The notes under the pieces are model-generated. The model was given only the letters and a program-made list of their open reading frames with translations, was not told where the DNA came from and did not search any database. From NCBI GenBank assembly GCA_937902665.1, contig CALELM010000010.1:1-9610 (forward strand): a stretch of 9,610 nucleotides of DNA. The letters are read 5' to 3'. Below are positions 1-5,970 of the stretch, piece after piece. Origin of the DNA: an uncultured Selenomonadaceae bacterium. GTDB taxonomy: Bacteria > Bacillota > Negativicutes > Selenomonadales > Selenomonadaceae. Each line of letters opens with the position of its first letter. Positions within the stretch are counted from its first letter, which is position 1. The position numbers and the translations under genes were made by a program.

Positions 1-54
1 CGCAAATTGGAGGGAAAATGCTTATGGCATTTTCTTGAACAATGGCGTTATAAT
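1..54 (+). repeat. 3' part of dispersed promoter-bearing repeat (copy 1, cut by window edge)
   Basis: These 54 bases match 611-664 at 53 of 54 positions; the only difference is position 47. The segment holds a perfect inverted repeat with arms GAAAATGC (14-21) and GCATTTTC (27-34), and ends in TATAAT (49-54). Similarity stops exactly after TATAAT, so the repeat delivers a -10 box to whatever gene follows. Here that is the exported-protein gene starting at 91. The 5' portion of the copy lies outside the window. Confidence 0.9.
49..54 (+). promoter_or_regulatory. Putative -10 box supplied by repeat copy 1
   Basis: A perfect TATAAT sits at the 3' end of the repeat. A start site near 61 would place the ribosome binding site AGAGGG (78-83) in a short leader. 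No good -35 hexamer occurs 16-18 bp upstream; that position is occupied by the right arm of the dyad at 14-34, so an activator or a poor -35 is implied. The same GCGTTATAAT string occurs in the hsp20 promoter (897 offset aside, at 5897-5906), which supports a real -10. Confidence 0.5.
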
Positions 55-90
55 TGCTGGGGGTGAACTTTTGTGAAAGAGGGTAGGAAT

Positions 91-513
91 TTGAAGAAGA
101 TCTTCTTGTTATTGTCATTTTGCCTGATGCTTTCTATGCCTGTCTGCATGGCAGAGAATTTTTGTTTTGTGGATGCTGTCGGCACAAGCGGTTATTATGT
201 TGATACGGACAGCGTTTCTTTTGAAACGGCGGAACTGACGGAATGGGTGGATGGAAAGCCAATGAATATAACCAATGAAATGCTGAATGCCTGCATTGCA
301 GTAAAAAAGCCGTCCGCAAACAAGATGTATATTTACGCTGTCCAGTTCAACTACACGAAGGAAACATACCAAATATTTTCCTCGCAAGTCATCCAGTATG
401 ACACAAAAAAAATATTGGAAGACAAGGAACTTGCACAGGCACCGCTTCCCTATGGACCAAGCTCTCCCATGCATTCGATTGTGTCGTATGTACGCAATCT
501 TTACGGAAAATAA
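91..513 (+). CDS. Small Sec-exported protein of unknown function
   Basis: I do not recognise this gene with certainty. From a TTG at 91 the product is 140 residues and begins with a textbook signal peptide (MKK, then a leucine-rich core, cleavage after the CMA at about residue 21). The mature part is about 119 residues. It contains a YYVDTDS stretch, a run on a tyrosine pattern (KMYIYAVQFNY, YQIF) and a QYDTKK segment, which reminds me of the surface-adhesin E-like family, but weakly. An in-frame GTG at 73 with GGGGGTGA upstream would add six charged residues before the signal. I prefer 91 because a transcript from the TATAAT at 49-54 would start near 61, cutting the upstream ribosome site but keeping AGAGGG at 78-83, seven bases from the TTG. 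The gene appears monocistronic, followed directly by repeat copy 2. Location is likely periplasmic or surface. Confidence 0.75.
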   Translation: MKKIFLLLSFCLMLSMPVCMAENFCFVDAVGTSGYYVDTDSVSFETAELTEWVDGKPMNITNEMLNACIAVKKPSANKMYIYAVQFNYTKETYQIFSSQVIQYDTKKILEDKELAQAPLPYGPSSPMHSIVSYVRNLYGK

Positions 514-518
514 ATAAT

Positions 519-603
519 GAAGCGAAAGATGTCCCCTTCTTTAACAGCTTGCTGTAAGTTGGGGAAAGCAAATTTTAACAAGCGGTGAGCAAACTTTCGC
601 TTC
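519..603 (+). other. Long-range inverted repeat enclosing a nested hairpin
   Basis: GAAGCGAAAG (519-528) is perfectly complementary to CTTTCGCTTC (594-603). The 65 bases between hold the nested CCCC/GGGG hairpin of the repeat. Read as RNA, this makes a two-level structure starting six bases after the stop codon of the upstream gene. The left arm mostly precedes the repeat boundary and is not matched beyond AAG in copy 3 (9557-9559), so the outer stem may be particular to this copy. Confidence 0.5.
533..564 (+). other. Conserved hairpin with CUUG-type tetraloop
   Basis: CCCC (533-536) pairs with GGGG (561-564). After a two-by-two TT/TT internal loop, CTT (539-541) pairs with AAG (556-558), then a two-base bulge (542-543), then ACAG (544-547) with CTGT (552-555), capped by CTTG (548-551). 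The same fold is possible in copy 3 at 9564-9595. There is no following T-tract, so it is not a classical terminator. It may be an RNA element or a DNA cruciform. Confidence 0.6.
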
Positions 604-623
604 GTTGAAACGCAAATTGGAGG

Positions 624-664
624 GAAAATGCTTATGGCATTTTCTTGAACAATGGCATTATAAT
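624..664 (+). promoter_or_regulatory. Repeat-borne promoter with operator-like dyad
   Basis: A perfect 8-bp inverted repeat (GAAAATGC 624-631, GCATTTTC 637-644, 5-nt spacer TTATG) lies 14 bp upstream of TATAAT (659-664), covering the place of the -35 box. The identical arrangement occurs at 14-54. A start near 671 would leave a leader of about 20 bases containing the ribosome site of the CDF gene. The dyad could bind a regulator shared by all genes carrying the repeat; its identity is unknown, and it does not fit the Fur, PerR or Zur consensus well. Confidence 0.5.
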
Positions 665-690
665 GGAATGGGAGAGCGAGGGAGTTATGC

Positions 691-1608
691 ATGAATGAGA
701 TGGATGCATTGAAAGCCAGCACGGCAAGGCTGTCCATTCTGTCAAACACGGTCTTGTTTCTCCTGAAGCTGGCAGTTGGTTTTTCCATCGGCGCGGTCAG
801 CCTTATATCGGAGGCATTGCATTCGGGAATCGACCTGCTTGCGTCAGGGATCGCTTTTTGGGCAGTCCGAAAGTCGGTAACACCTCCGGACAGGGAGCAT
901 GATTACGGGCATGGGAAGTATGAGAACATTTCGGCGGCGGCAGAAGCGATCCTTGTTCTTGCGGCAGCGGCAGGTATCGTTTATGAAGCGTACCAAAAAC
1001 TGGAAAAGGCTTCTGTACCGGACAACTTGCATTACGGTATTATAATAATGGTGATTTCTATTATCATTAATTATTTTGTGTCACGAAAATTGGGACAGAT
1101 AGCTGGGGTTACAGACTCGCAGGCTTTGAAGGCGGATGGGCTTCATTTGCAATCCGACATTTGGACATCGGTTGGCGTTTTGCTCGGACTTTTTTTGATG
1201 TGGCTGACGGGCTGGGCGTGGCTCGATTCGTTGCTTGCTGTATTCATTGCAGGAATTATTTTTTGGACTGGCTGGGAAATGGTGCAGGAATCCATGCTGC
1301 AACTGACCGATGCCAGCCTGCCACCGGAGGAAGAGGAACGCATAGGAAAGATTATTGCGGATTGTCCCAAGGTGCTTGGCTACCATTGCCTTCGCACGAG
1401 AAAGTCAGGCTCCTGCAAGCTGCTGGATGTGCATGTGCTTTTTGATGGGGATATGCGGCTTTCGCAGGTGCATGCGATATGTGATGAGCTGGAGCAGAAG
1501 ATTCGCAAGGGCGGATTTGGCTCGATGGATATTCTGATTCACCCAGAGCCAATGAAGGGGCATGTGGAGGAAACCAAGGAATACCAGTATGAGCAGGCAA
1601 GGAGATAA
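691..1608 (+). CDS. Cation diffusion facilitator (CDF) family metal efflux transporter
   Basis: A 305-residue inner-membrane transporter expected to export divalent metal, by analogy with other CDF proteins in exchange for protons. The CDF signature is clear: a first membrane segment at about 12-34; the intramembrane site A formed by H44 and D48 (HSGID, TM2) with H152 and D156 (HLQSD, TM5); the loop PDREHDYGHGKYE at 66-78; and a C-terminal cytoplasmic domain at about 205-290 with a HCLRTRKSG segment at 232-240, H248, H261 and a terminal ILIHPEP. The HxxxD/HxxxD pairing is the pattern usually linked to zinc rather than the DxxxD of iron-type members, so zinc is the best guess. The ATG at 691 has GGGAG at 680-684, six bases away. 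Length is normal for the family. It stands behind repeat copy 2 and probably uses its TATAAT. No terminator is evident downstream, so read-through into the next gene is possible. Confidence 0.93.
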   Translation: MNEMDALKASTARLSILSNTVLFLLKLAVGFSIGAVSLISEALHSGIDLLASGIAFWAVRKSVTPPDREHDYGHGKYENISAAAEAILVLAAAAGIVYEAYQKLEKASVPDNLHYGIIIMVISIIINYFVSRKLGQIAGVTDSQALKADGLHLQSDIWTSVGVLLGLFLMWLTGWAWLDSLLAVFIAGIIFWTGWEMVQESMLQLTDASLPPEEEERIGKIIADCPKVLGYHCLRTRKSGSCKLLDVHVLFDGDMRLSQVHAICDELEQKIRKGGFGSMDILIHPEPMKGHVEETKEYQYEQARR

Positions 1609-1809
1609 AAAATTTTCGTTGCAGCTGTAATGAATTCCGTTTTGCATCGTATAAATATATGAGTGGGAGGATAGGACACGCTTGCAGGGCAGTTGAGAAA
1701 TTGGAGTTATGCAAACTGCAGCGAGAAAAAAGAAGGATTTTGAAGAAAGATACAGAATCAAGTAAATATGGTTTCTGTGTTAAGAAATGGGTTTATGGAG
1801 GGATTTTTG

Positions 1810-2745
1810 ATGAAAAGCTGGAAGAAAATGTTGCGCGGGACGGCTATAGCCGCAGGGATTGGAGCAGCTGCGTTTAATTTTGCACCGCAGGATGCGTATG
1901 CGAGCGAGGCTGGCATGGAGTATATGAGAGAGGTTGTTGCAGCGAATGTCGATACGAAGTCGGTTCATGTTTTGCAGGACGTGAATGCAGCTTGCAGCTA
2001 TGGGACAGGCAAGATGACGGTGGATTGCAAGTGTACGGCAGAGCCGATGGTTGTAGGCGGTACACTGCATTTGCAGGGCAGCTTGAAGGAAGGGAACATT
2101 GGTGGCGAAAAGGATGTCCCGTTCTATATTGAGCAGGCAGGGAAGGAAGTCACGCTTTATTTCCAATGGGGCGAGCAGTGGAAGAAGTTTGTTGCGCCGA
2201 TGACGGCTGAGGATTTGGAGAAAATAAAGAGCGAGGCAATAAAAGAGTCAGCTACTCTGGAGGGGATCAAGGACGTAGATATCGTCAGCGATTCTCCTGT
2301 GAAGCGCACGCTTTCCGTGACTCTCGATGGGCAGAAAATTAAGGATGCTTTTCTGGATTGCATGAAGAAGGAAAATTCAAAGGATTTGAAGAACGTGTTG
2401 GATGCTGATACGCAGGCTATGATTGGGAACGTGCTTTTTGATGCCTTTGATGGCTTGACGTATACGGAAACGGTAGACAAGGCGACTAAGGCAGTGGTTG
2501 CGAGCAAGATGGACTTGACGGGACCTGTCCAGAAAATAGCCAATGCCGTATTTGAAAAGTACAGCGACAAGATGCCGATAGAGCAGAAGGTCATGGCAAT
2601 TACCTTGATCCCGACGCTGAGCTTGAAGCTGGATGGGCAGTATGATTACCAAGGGGAAGCGGAAGCAATCGTGATTCCTGCGGAAGCACGGAATGCCGTG
2701 GATATAACGCCGAAAAAGGAAGAGGTAGTTCCATCAGCAAAGTAA
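1810..2745 (+). CDS. Sec-exported protein of unknown function, 311 aa
   Basis: An ATG at 1810 with GGAGGG at 1797-1802 (seven-base spacing) gives a protein starting MKSWKK, a hydrophobic alanine/glycine-rich core and an AYA cleavage site at about residue 31. Upstream in-frame ATGs at 1768 and 1795 would put 14 or 5 extra residues before the signal and lack good ribosome sites. There is no lipobox cysteine, so the mature protein is probably free in the periplasm or surface-linked. The mature chain looks beta-rich in its first third (alternating TVDCKC, LHLQGSL, VTLYFQW) with helical lysine/glutamate-rich parts later. The layout, including the paired KMDLTG and SLKLDGQYDY strands, recalls LppX/LolA-like or DUF6612-type lipid-binding folds, but this is an impression only. 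A weak promoter may lie at 1740-1768 (TTGAAG, 17 bp, TAAATA). It ends before the terminator at 2811-2863. Confidence 0.8.
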   Translation: MKSWKKMLRGTAIAAGIGAAAFNFAPQDAYASEAGMEYMREVVAANVDTKSVHVLQDVNAACSYGTGKMTVDCKCTAEPMVVGGTLHLQGSLKEGNIGGEKDVPFYIEQAGKEVTLYFQWGEQWKKFVAPMTAEDLEKIKSEAIKESATLEGIKDVDIVSDSPVKRTLSVTLDGQKIKDAFLDCMKKENSKDLKNVLDADTQAMIGNVLFDAFDGLTYTETVDKATKAVVASKMDLTGPVQKIANAVFEKYSDKMPIEQKVMAITLIPTLSLKLDGQYDYQGEAEAIVIPAEARNAVDITPKKEEVVPSAK

Positions 2746-2794
2746 TGCAAGCAAATTCATATCAGGGTGCGGTGGTCGGAGATTGCAAAGAGAT

Positions 2795-2823
2795 TTGACT
2801 GCTGTGGTGAGGCGCTGTAGAAA
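2795..2823 (+). promoter_or_regulatory. Putative promoter of the OPT transporter, overlapping the upstream terminator
   Basis: TTGACT (2795-2800) and TAGAAA (2818-2823) are separated by 17 bp. The -35 matches consensus at five of six positions and the -10 at four of six. The -10 lies at the foot of the terminator stem; a start near 2830 would fall in the hairpin loop, so transcripts from here would lack the left arm and escape termination. This explains how a gene only 35 bp after a strong terminator can be expressed. Confidence 0.35.
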
Positions 2824-2863
2824 AAATGAGGAATCATTTTGCCTGCAGTGCCTTTTTCTTTTT
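2811..2863 (+). terminator. Strong rho-independent terminator after the exported-protein gene
   Basis: GGCGCTGTAG (2811-2820) pairs over all ten bases, with two G-T wobbles, to CTGCAGTGCC (2843-2852). An inner stem AAAATGA (2823-2829) pairs with TCATTTT (2834-2840) around a GGAA tetraloop. TTTTTCTTTTT follows at 2853-2863. It lies 65 bases after the stop at 2745 and 35 bases before the OPT start codon. Confidence 0.85.
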
Positions 2864-2898
2864 GGGGTGAAAAAAAAATCAAAGAAAAGAGGCGAGTA

Positions 2899-4821
2899 AT
2901 GATGCAAGGGAAGGGAAATCAGAAAAAGTATATGGATCCAAATAAGCAGTACCATGAGATAAATACCTATGTGGTTGGGTGGGGATTCTTTTATGCGCTG
3001 CTGTTTACGCTTTCTATGGAATATCTTGCCTTGAAGGTGGGGCAGACCGTGGATGCGGCTATGCCGGTGTCTATTTTGGCAATGAGCATGGCAGTGGTTT
3101 TTAAGCGCATGGATCCATTTCCAGAGGCTGTGCATATTCAGGCACTGGCAAGCTCCGGTACCAATGTGATTGTAGCCGTAATTTTTGTGATGCCTGCCTT
3201 TTTTATACTGGATATGCAGGGAATCAATATGTTCCTGATGGTGGTGCCTGTTTTCTTTGGCAGTGTTATGGGCATTCTTTTAGCGTCTATTTTCAGGCGG
3301 TATTTCTGCGTGGAGAAGGACAAGGATTTCCCGTTTCCCAATGGCAGGGCCGGTGCCAATCTTTTGACCAGCAGCGGCACCGGTGGCGGCAGGCTTATTA
3401 TCATAAGCGGCATTGTTGGCTTTGTATATGATTTTGTGCTGGACGCTTTCGGCGCATGGGCAGAGACTTTTTCTACGGAGTTGTTCAGCTGGGGGCAGGT
3501 ATTGCATGACAAGCTGAAGGTAACGCTCACTATGGGCATGGATGTGGCTCTGCTCGGTGTTGGGTATTTTACGGGGATTCGGTACGCCGCTATTATTGCC
3601 AGCGGTACCTTTATGGCGAATTTGGTATTTATTCCTGTGCTGTATTACCTTGCGGGAGACCACGTTATGACCGTAAATGGGGAAGAAATACTGCTGGCAA
3701 ACGCTTCAATCACGCAGGTATTCTCCCAGTATGTCCGCAGTATAGGCATCGGAATGATGGCGATGGCAGGCATTATCGGTTTGCTGTCCATGGGAAAGGC
3801 GGTATTGTCTATTGCCAAGCAGACCATAAAAAATATGAGAAATATCTCTGTGCAGGACAGCAGGACAGCCAGAAATGACAGGGATATTTCTCCCAGCTTG
3901 GCTATTTTGGGCATAGCTCTTTGCATTATGGTATTCGGGGTATTCTATCATTTTTATTTTTCGGGTACATTGCTTGAGTCCGTATTGGTTACGCTGGTTC
4001 TGGGGATAAGCTCTATCCTGCTTGCTATTGTTGGTATCAGTTCCACAGCCTACACGGGCAATGAGCCTGTATCTGGCATTACGCTTTTTCTGATGCTTAT
4101 TATGGGAGCCGTGCTGAATGCTACGGGAGCAATAGGGGAATCCGGTGTCACCAGCCTTATCGTGATTGCTGTTTTTGGGGCTTCGTGCATATCTCTTGCA
4201 GGGAATTTCATGACGGAGCTGAAAATTGCGTATTTGACAGGCGCTACGCCGGCTGTTATGCAAAAGTGGCAGGTGATTATGGCGGTATTTATTTCTGTCG
4301 TGAGTATTGGGGTATTGCTGTTCCTGAACAGTGCGTATGGCTTTGCAGGAGAAAATGCTTTGCCGGCTCCGCAGGCGAATGCTATGGCGGCAGTATCCAG
4401 TTCGCTGATGTCCGGCAATGATGCGCCTTGGATCCTTTATATGGCAGGAGCCTTTGGCGCAATAGCGATATGGATGCTGGGCGTGCCGGTACTTCCCTTT
4501 GCATTGGGCGTATACCTGCCAATGGATATCAATACGCCGGTACTGGCAGGCGGTATTCTCTCCTATCTGGTAGCCAGCAGTACCAAGGACGAAGCCTTGA
4601 AGACTGCCAGAATGGACAAAGGAAGCAGCATTGCTGCCGGATTGGTCGGCGGCGGAGCAATCGGCGGATTGGTGCAGGCTGTCATGCAGATAGGCGGAGT
4701 GAACCTCTACATGCACAGCTGGAGCAAGACACCGGAGGCGGCATTTCTTGCGATTGCAATCTATTTGGCGATTATGGCATTTGTCTACAAAATGGCAGTA
4801 AAAACCAAGGAAAAAGAGTAG
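2899..4821 (+). CDS. OPT-family (oligopeptide transporter) membrane protein
   Basis: A 640-residue polytopic inner-membrane protein of the OPT superfamily (oligopeptide or metal-chelate uptake driven by ion gradients). Family hallmarks visible: EAVHIQALASSGTNV at 76-90, corresponding to the conserved IxxxASAGE-like segment after TM2; DFPFPNGRAGANLL at 143-156, the (L/F)PxP-type motif; and LPMDINTPVLAGGI at 540-553 with a following GLVGGGAIGGL stretch. More than a dozen hydrophobic segments cover the chain. Substrate cannot be read from the sequence; bacterial members take up peptides or siderophore-like chelates. The start is ATG 2899 (or the adjacent ATG 2902) with AGAGG at 2888-2892; the reading frame is open 20 codons further upstream, but that stretch is terminator and A-rich leader. 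It appears monocistronic. No convincing terminator is seen between its stop and the tRNA promoter. Confidence 0.9.
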   Translation: MMQGKGNQKKYMDPNKQYHEINTYVVGWGFFYALLFTLSMEYLALKVGQTVDAAMPVSILAMSMAVVFKRMDPFPEAVHIQALASSGTNVIVAVIFVMPAFFILDMQGINMFLMVVPVFFGSVMGILLASIFRRYFCVEKDKDFPFPNGRAGANLLTSSGTGGGRLIIISGIVGFVYDFVLDAFGAWAETFSTELFSWGQVLHDKLKVTLTMGMDVALLGVGYFTGIRYAAIIASGTFMANLVFIPVLYYLAGDHVMTVNGEEILLANASITQVFSQYVRSIGIGMMAMAGIIGLLSMGKAVLSIAKQTIKNMRNISVQDSRTARNDRDISPSLAILGIALCIMVFGVFYHFYFSGTLLESVLVTLVLGISSILLAIVGISSTAYTGNEPVSGITLFLMLIMGAVLNATGAIGESGVTSLIVIAVFGASCISLAGNFMTELKIAYLTGATPAVMQKWQVIMAVFISVVSIGVLLFLNSAYGFAGENALPAPQANAMAAVSSSLMSGNDAPWILYMAGAFGAIAIWMLGVPVLPFALGVYLPMDINTPVLAGGILSYLVASSTKDEALKTARMDKGSSIAAGLVGGGAIGGLVQAVMQIGGVNLYMHSWSKTPEAAFLAIAIYLAIMAFVYKMAVKTKEKE

Positions 4822-4908
4822 TTGTGCGATAACGTATTTTCCTTTGTGGTATATTAGGACATTATCATAAATGGTTCATATAGTTAAATAAAATTCTTGA
4901 TTTTCTTG

Positions 4909-4936
4909 TTGACAAAAGATATTTTCTTGGTATAAT
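4909..4936 (+). promoter_or_regulatory. Sigma-A-type promoter of the tRNA-Leu gene
   Basis: TTGACA (4909-4914), a 16-bp spacer and TATAAT (4931-4936), with TGG directly before the -10, giving an extended -10. Both hexamers are perfect consensus, as expected for a stable RNA gene. Transcription would start near 4943, about 28 bases before the mature tRNA. Confidence 0.9.
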
Positions 4937-4970
4937 AAATTCTGTTAGCGACATGTAGCCTAGTCGACAA

Positions 4971-5057
4971 GCCGAAGTGGCGGAATTGGCAGACGCAGCA
5001 GACTCAAAATCTGCCGTTGGCAACAACGTGCCGGTTCAAGTCCGGCCTTCGGCACCA
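4971..5057 (+). tRNA. tRNA-Leu, anticodon CAA
   Basis: An 87-nt class II (long variable arm) tRNA that reads UUG leucine codons. The acceptor stem GCCGAAG (4971-4977) pairs with CTTCGGC (5047-5053), followed by discriminator A and an encoded CCA (5055-5057). The anticodon stem GCAGA (4998-5002) pairs with TCTGC (5010-5014) around loop CTCAAAA, placing anticodon CAA at 5005-5007. The variable arm GTTGGCAACAAC-type stretch and the GGTTCAAGTCC T-arm are typical of leucine tRNA. It has its own strong promoter and terminator. Confidence 0.97.
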
Positions 5058-5069
5058 TAAAAAAAGCAA

Positions 5070-5096
5070 GCCTTCCAAGTGATTGGAAGGCTTTTT
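5070..5096. terminator. Bidirectional terminator between tRNA-Leu and the convergent gene
   Basis: GCCTTCCAA (5070-5078) pairs perfectly with TTGGAAGGC (5083-5091) around a GTGA (GNRA-type) loop. T5 follows at 5092-5096 on the plus strand, and an A-run at 5059-5065 gives a T-run on the minus strand. It can therefore end both the tRNA transcript and the convergent exported-protein gene, whose stop is 47 bases away. Confidence 0.9.
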
Positions 5097-5137
5097 GTTG
5101 TTCCTTATGTTTTTTGCCTGCGATGAGGTTCTTGCTG

Positions 5138-5830
5138 TTACTTTTTGATTCTCTTGTTGAGGTCACGGTAGAAGTCTTTGCAGATTCGTTCTATCATGCC
5201 CGTCGGATCATCCGTTCCTCTGGAGCGTATGTCCTCCCTTTCGTAGACGAGCTTGTGTGTTTTTGCGTCATATCCCTTGAAATATATGCCGACACGGAAG
5301 GTGTACTCGATATGAGCGGGGATATACTGCGGTATCGTATCGTACCAAACCCGCTCCCATCTGCGGCCGTTCCTGTCATGGCAGATTTCTGTCCTGCGCA
5401 CGGTCGAATAGGTCACTCGTTCCGGGCAATAGATGGAATCTATGTAGTAGTGCGTCATGGTTGCCTCTACATAAAAGGGAGCGGCACTTTGGATGTTTTC
5501 CTGCCATGTCTTTGTCGGGGTGTTGGACGTGTCGGCTGTGGACGTGGGGATATTCGTCAGCTTTTCGATTTTTGCAAGGGCTTCTTCCTGTGTCAGCACC
5601 TTGGCGTTTTCCAGCTTGCTGGACATTTTTTGATAGGTGGAGTTGGCCGTTTTTTGCATGATGCTGCTGATGTCAACTTGGCTTGTGTCCAAGTCCTTGA
5701 TGGCAACCATGTTTACCTGCTTGAAGTCGTAGCTGCTGTCTGCCCAAGTGTGGTTGGTGGCAAATGCCGCAGGCGCGAGGCATAGGCTCCAGATTAGGAG
5801 CAGCATGGTTGAGATTCCTAGTTTTTTCAT
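5138..5830 (-). CDS. Sec-exported protein of unknown function, 230 aa
   Basis: I do not recognise this gene. The product starts MKKLGIS with a hydrophobic leucine core and an AFA cleavage site at about residue 24, so it is exported; there is no lipobox cysteine. The mature part has a helical, lysine/glutamate/serine-rich N-terminal half, a Thr/Ser-rich linker near residues 95-107 (TSTADTSNTPT), then a C-terminal half with YYIDSIYCPERV, two cysteines, and alternating strands ending YTFRVGIYFKGYDAKTHKLVYERED. The last section recalls outer-membrane-associated lipoprotein domains in which a strand is followed by D-xx-T-xKLVxx(R/E), but no family is assigned. ATG 5830 is preceded by CCGGAGGT (5838-5845 on the plus strand), seven bases away. 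It is divergent from hsp20, and a clear promoter of its own is not visible. The opposite strand is open over most of its length, but that ORF is a shadow. Confidence 0.82.
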   Translation of the reverse strand: MKKLGISTMLLLIWSLCLAPAAFATNHTWADSSYDFKQVNMVAIKDLDTSQVDISSIMQKTANSTYQKMSSKLENAKVLTQEEALAKIEKLTNIPTSTADTSNTPTKTWQENIQSAAPFYVEATMTHYYIDSIYCPERVTYSTVRRTEICHDRNGRRWERVWYDTIPQYIPAHIEYTFRVGIYFKGYDAKTHKLVYEREDIRSRGTDDPTGMIERICKDFYRDLNKRIKK

Positions 5831-5870
5831 AGTGGATACCTCCGGTGTTCATAAAATTAACTTTGTTGTT

Positions 5871-5906
5871 TTGACTTATTGACTTTTTGACTTATTGCGT
5901 TATAAT
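5871..5906 (+). promoter_or_regulatory. hsp20 promoter inside an 8-bp tandem repeat
   Basis: Four consecutive octamers, TTGACTTA, TTGACTTT, TTGACTTA and TTGCGTTA, occupy 5871-5902 and run into TATAAT (5901-5906). The second TTGACT (5879-5884) is 16 bp from the -10 and is the functional -35 candidate. On the minus strand the octamers read AGTCAAA, AGTCAAT, AGTCAAA, close to CtsR heptads (A/G)GTCAAA but at 8-bp period instead of the usual 10. Confidence 0.75.
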
Positions 5907-5914
5907 AGACTCAA

Positions 5915-5931
5915 GAACATCGCTGATGTTC
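5915..5931. promoter_or_regulatory. Palindrome in the hsp20 leader
   Basis: GAACATC (5915-5921) and GATGTTC (5925-5931) form a perfect 7-bp inverted repeat with a 3-bp spacer, placed at about +4 to +20 of the expected transcript. It could be an operator for a heat shock repressor or a short hairpin in the 5' leader. It is not CIRCE, and it does not cover the ribosome binding site AAAGGGG at 5956-5962. Confidence 0.5.
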
Positions 5932-5970
5932 CTGAAATAAAAAGACAAGTGAAAGAAAGGGGTTGTTCCT

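Larger units (their letters stand above)
526..664 (+). repeat. Complete dispersed repeat, about 139 bp, with hairpin, dyad and promoter (copy 2)
   Basis: This is the only full copy in the window. Its first 54 bases match 9557-9610 (50 of 54) and its last 54 bases match 1-54 (53 of 54). Parts in order: a hairpin at 533-564 (CCCC/GGGG, CTT/AAG, ACAG/CTGT, apical CTTG tetraloop closed by G-C); three GCAAA motifs at 568, 589 and 612, about two helical turns apart; a perfect dyad with arms 624-631 and 637-644; and TATAAT at 659-664. All four differences from copy 3 fall outside the stems (542, 560, 567, 568). No terminal inverted repeats, target-site duplication or ORF are visible, so it is not an evident insertion sequence or MITE. 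It lies just upstream of the metal efflux gene. Confidence 0.85.

Noticed and set aside
635..648. Possible sigma-54 promoter (TGGCAT then TTGA) in the dispersed repeat
   Set aside because: The gap is one base short of the strict GG-N10-GC spacing and the second element lacks GC.
526..664. Dispersed repeat as a MITE or insertion-sequence remnant
   Set aside because: No terminal inverted repeats, target-site duplications or transposase fragments are visible; ends are defined by a TATAAT rather than a symmetrical terminus.
1659..1877. 72-residue open frame between the CDF gene and the next gene
   Set aside because: It overlaps the signal-peptide gene in another frame and has no product resemblance; it adds nothing over the well-supported start at 1810.
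2761..2780. T-box-like sequence (GGGTGCGGTGG) in the OPT leader
   Set aside because: It departs from the T-box core, and no specifier stem or antiterminator pairing with the terminator is apparent.
3706..4716. 336-residue open frame on the minus strand inside the OPT gene
   Set aside because: Antisense shadow of a membrane protein gene with polar, histidine/arginine-rich translation and no initiation signals.
5114..5785. 223-residue open frame on the plus strand opposite the exported-protein gene
   Set aside because: It lacks a ribosome site, starts inside the tRNA terminator region, and its translation is cysteine/valine-rich noise; the minus strand has a signal peptide, strong ribosome site and terminator.
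5903..5915. HspR (HAIR) operator at the hsp20 promoter
   Set aside because: Only one half-site, ACTCAAG, is present; the inverted partner at 7-bp spacing is missing.
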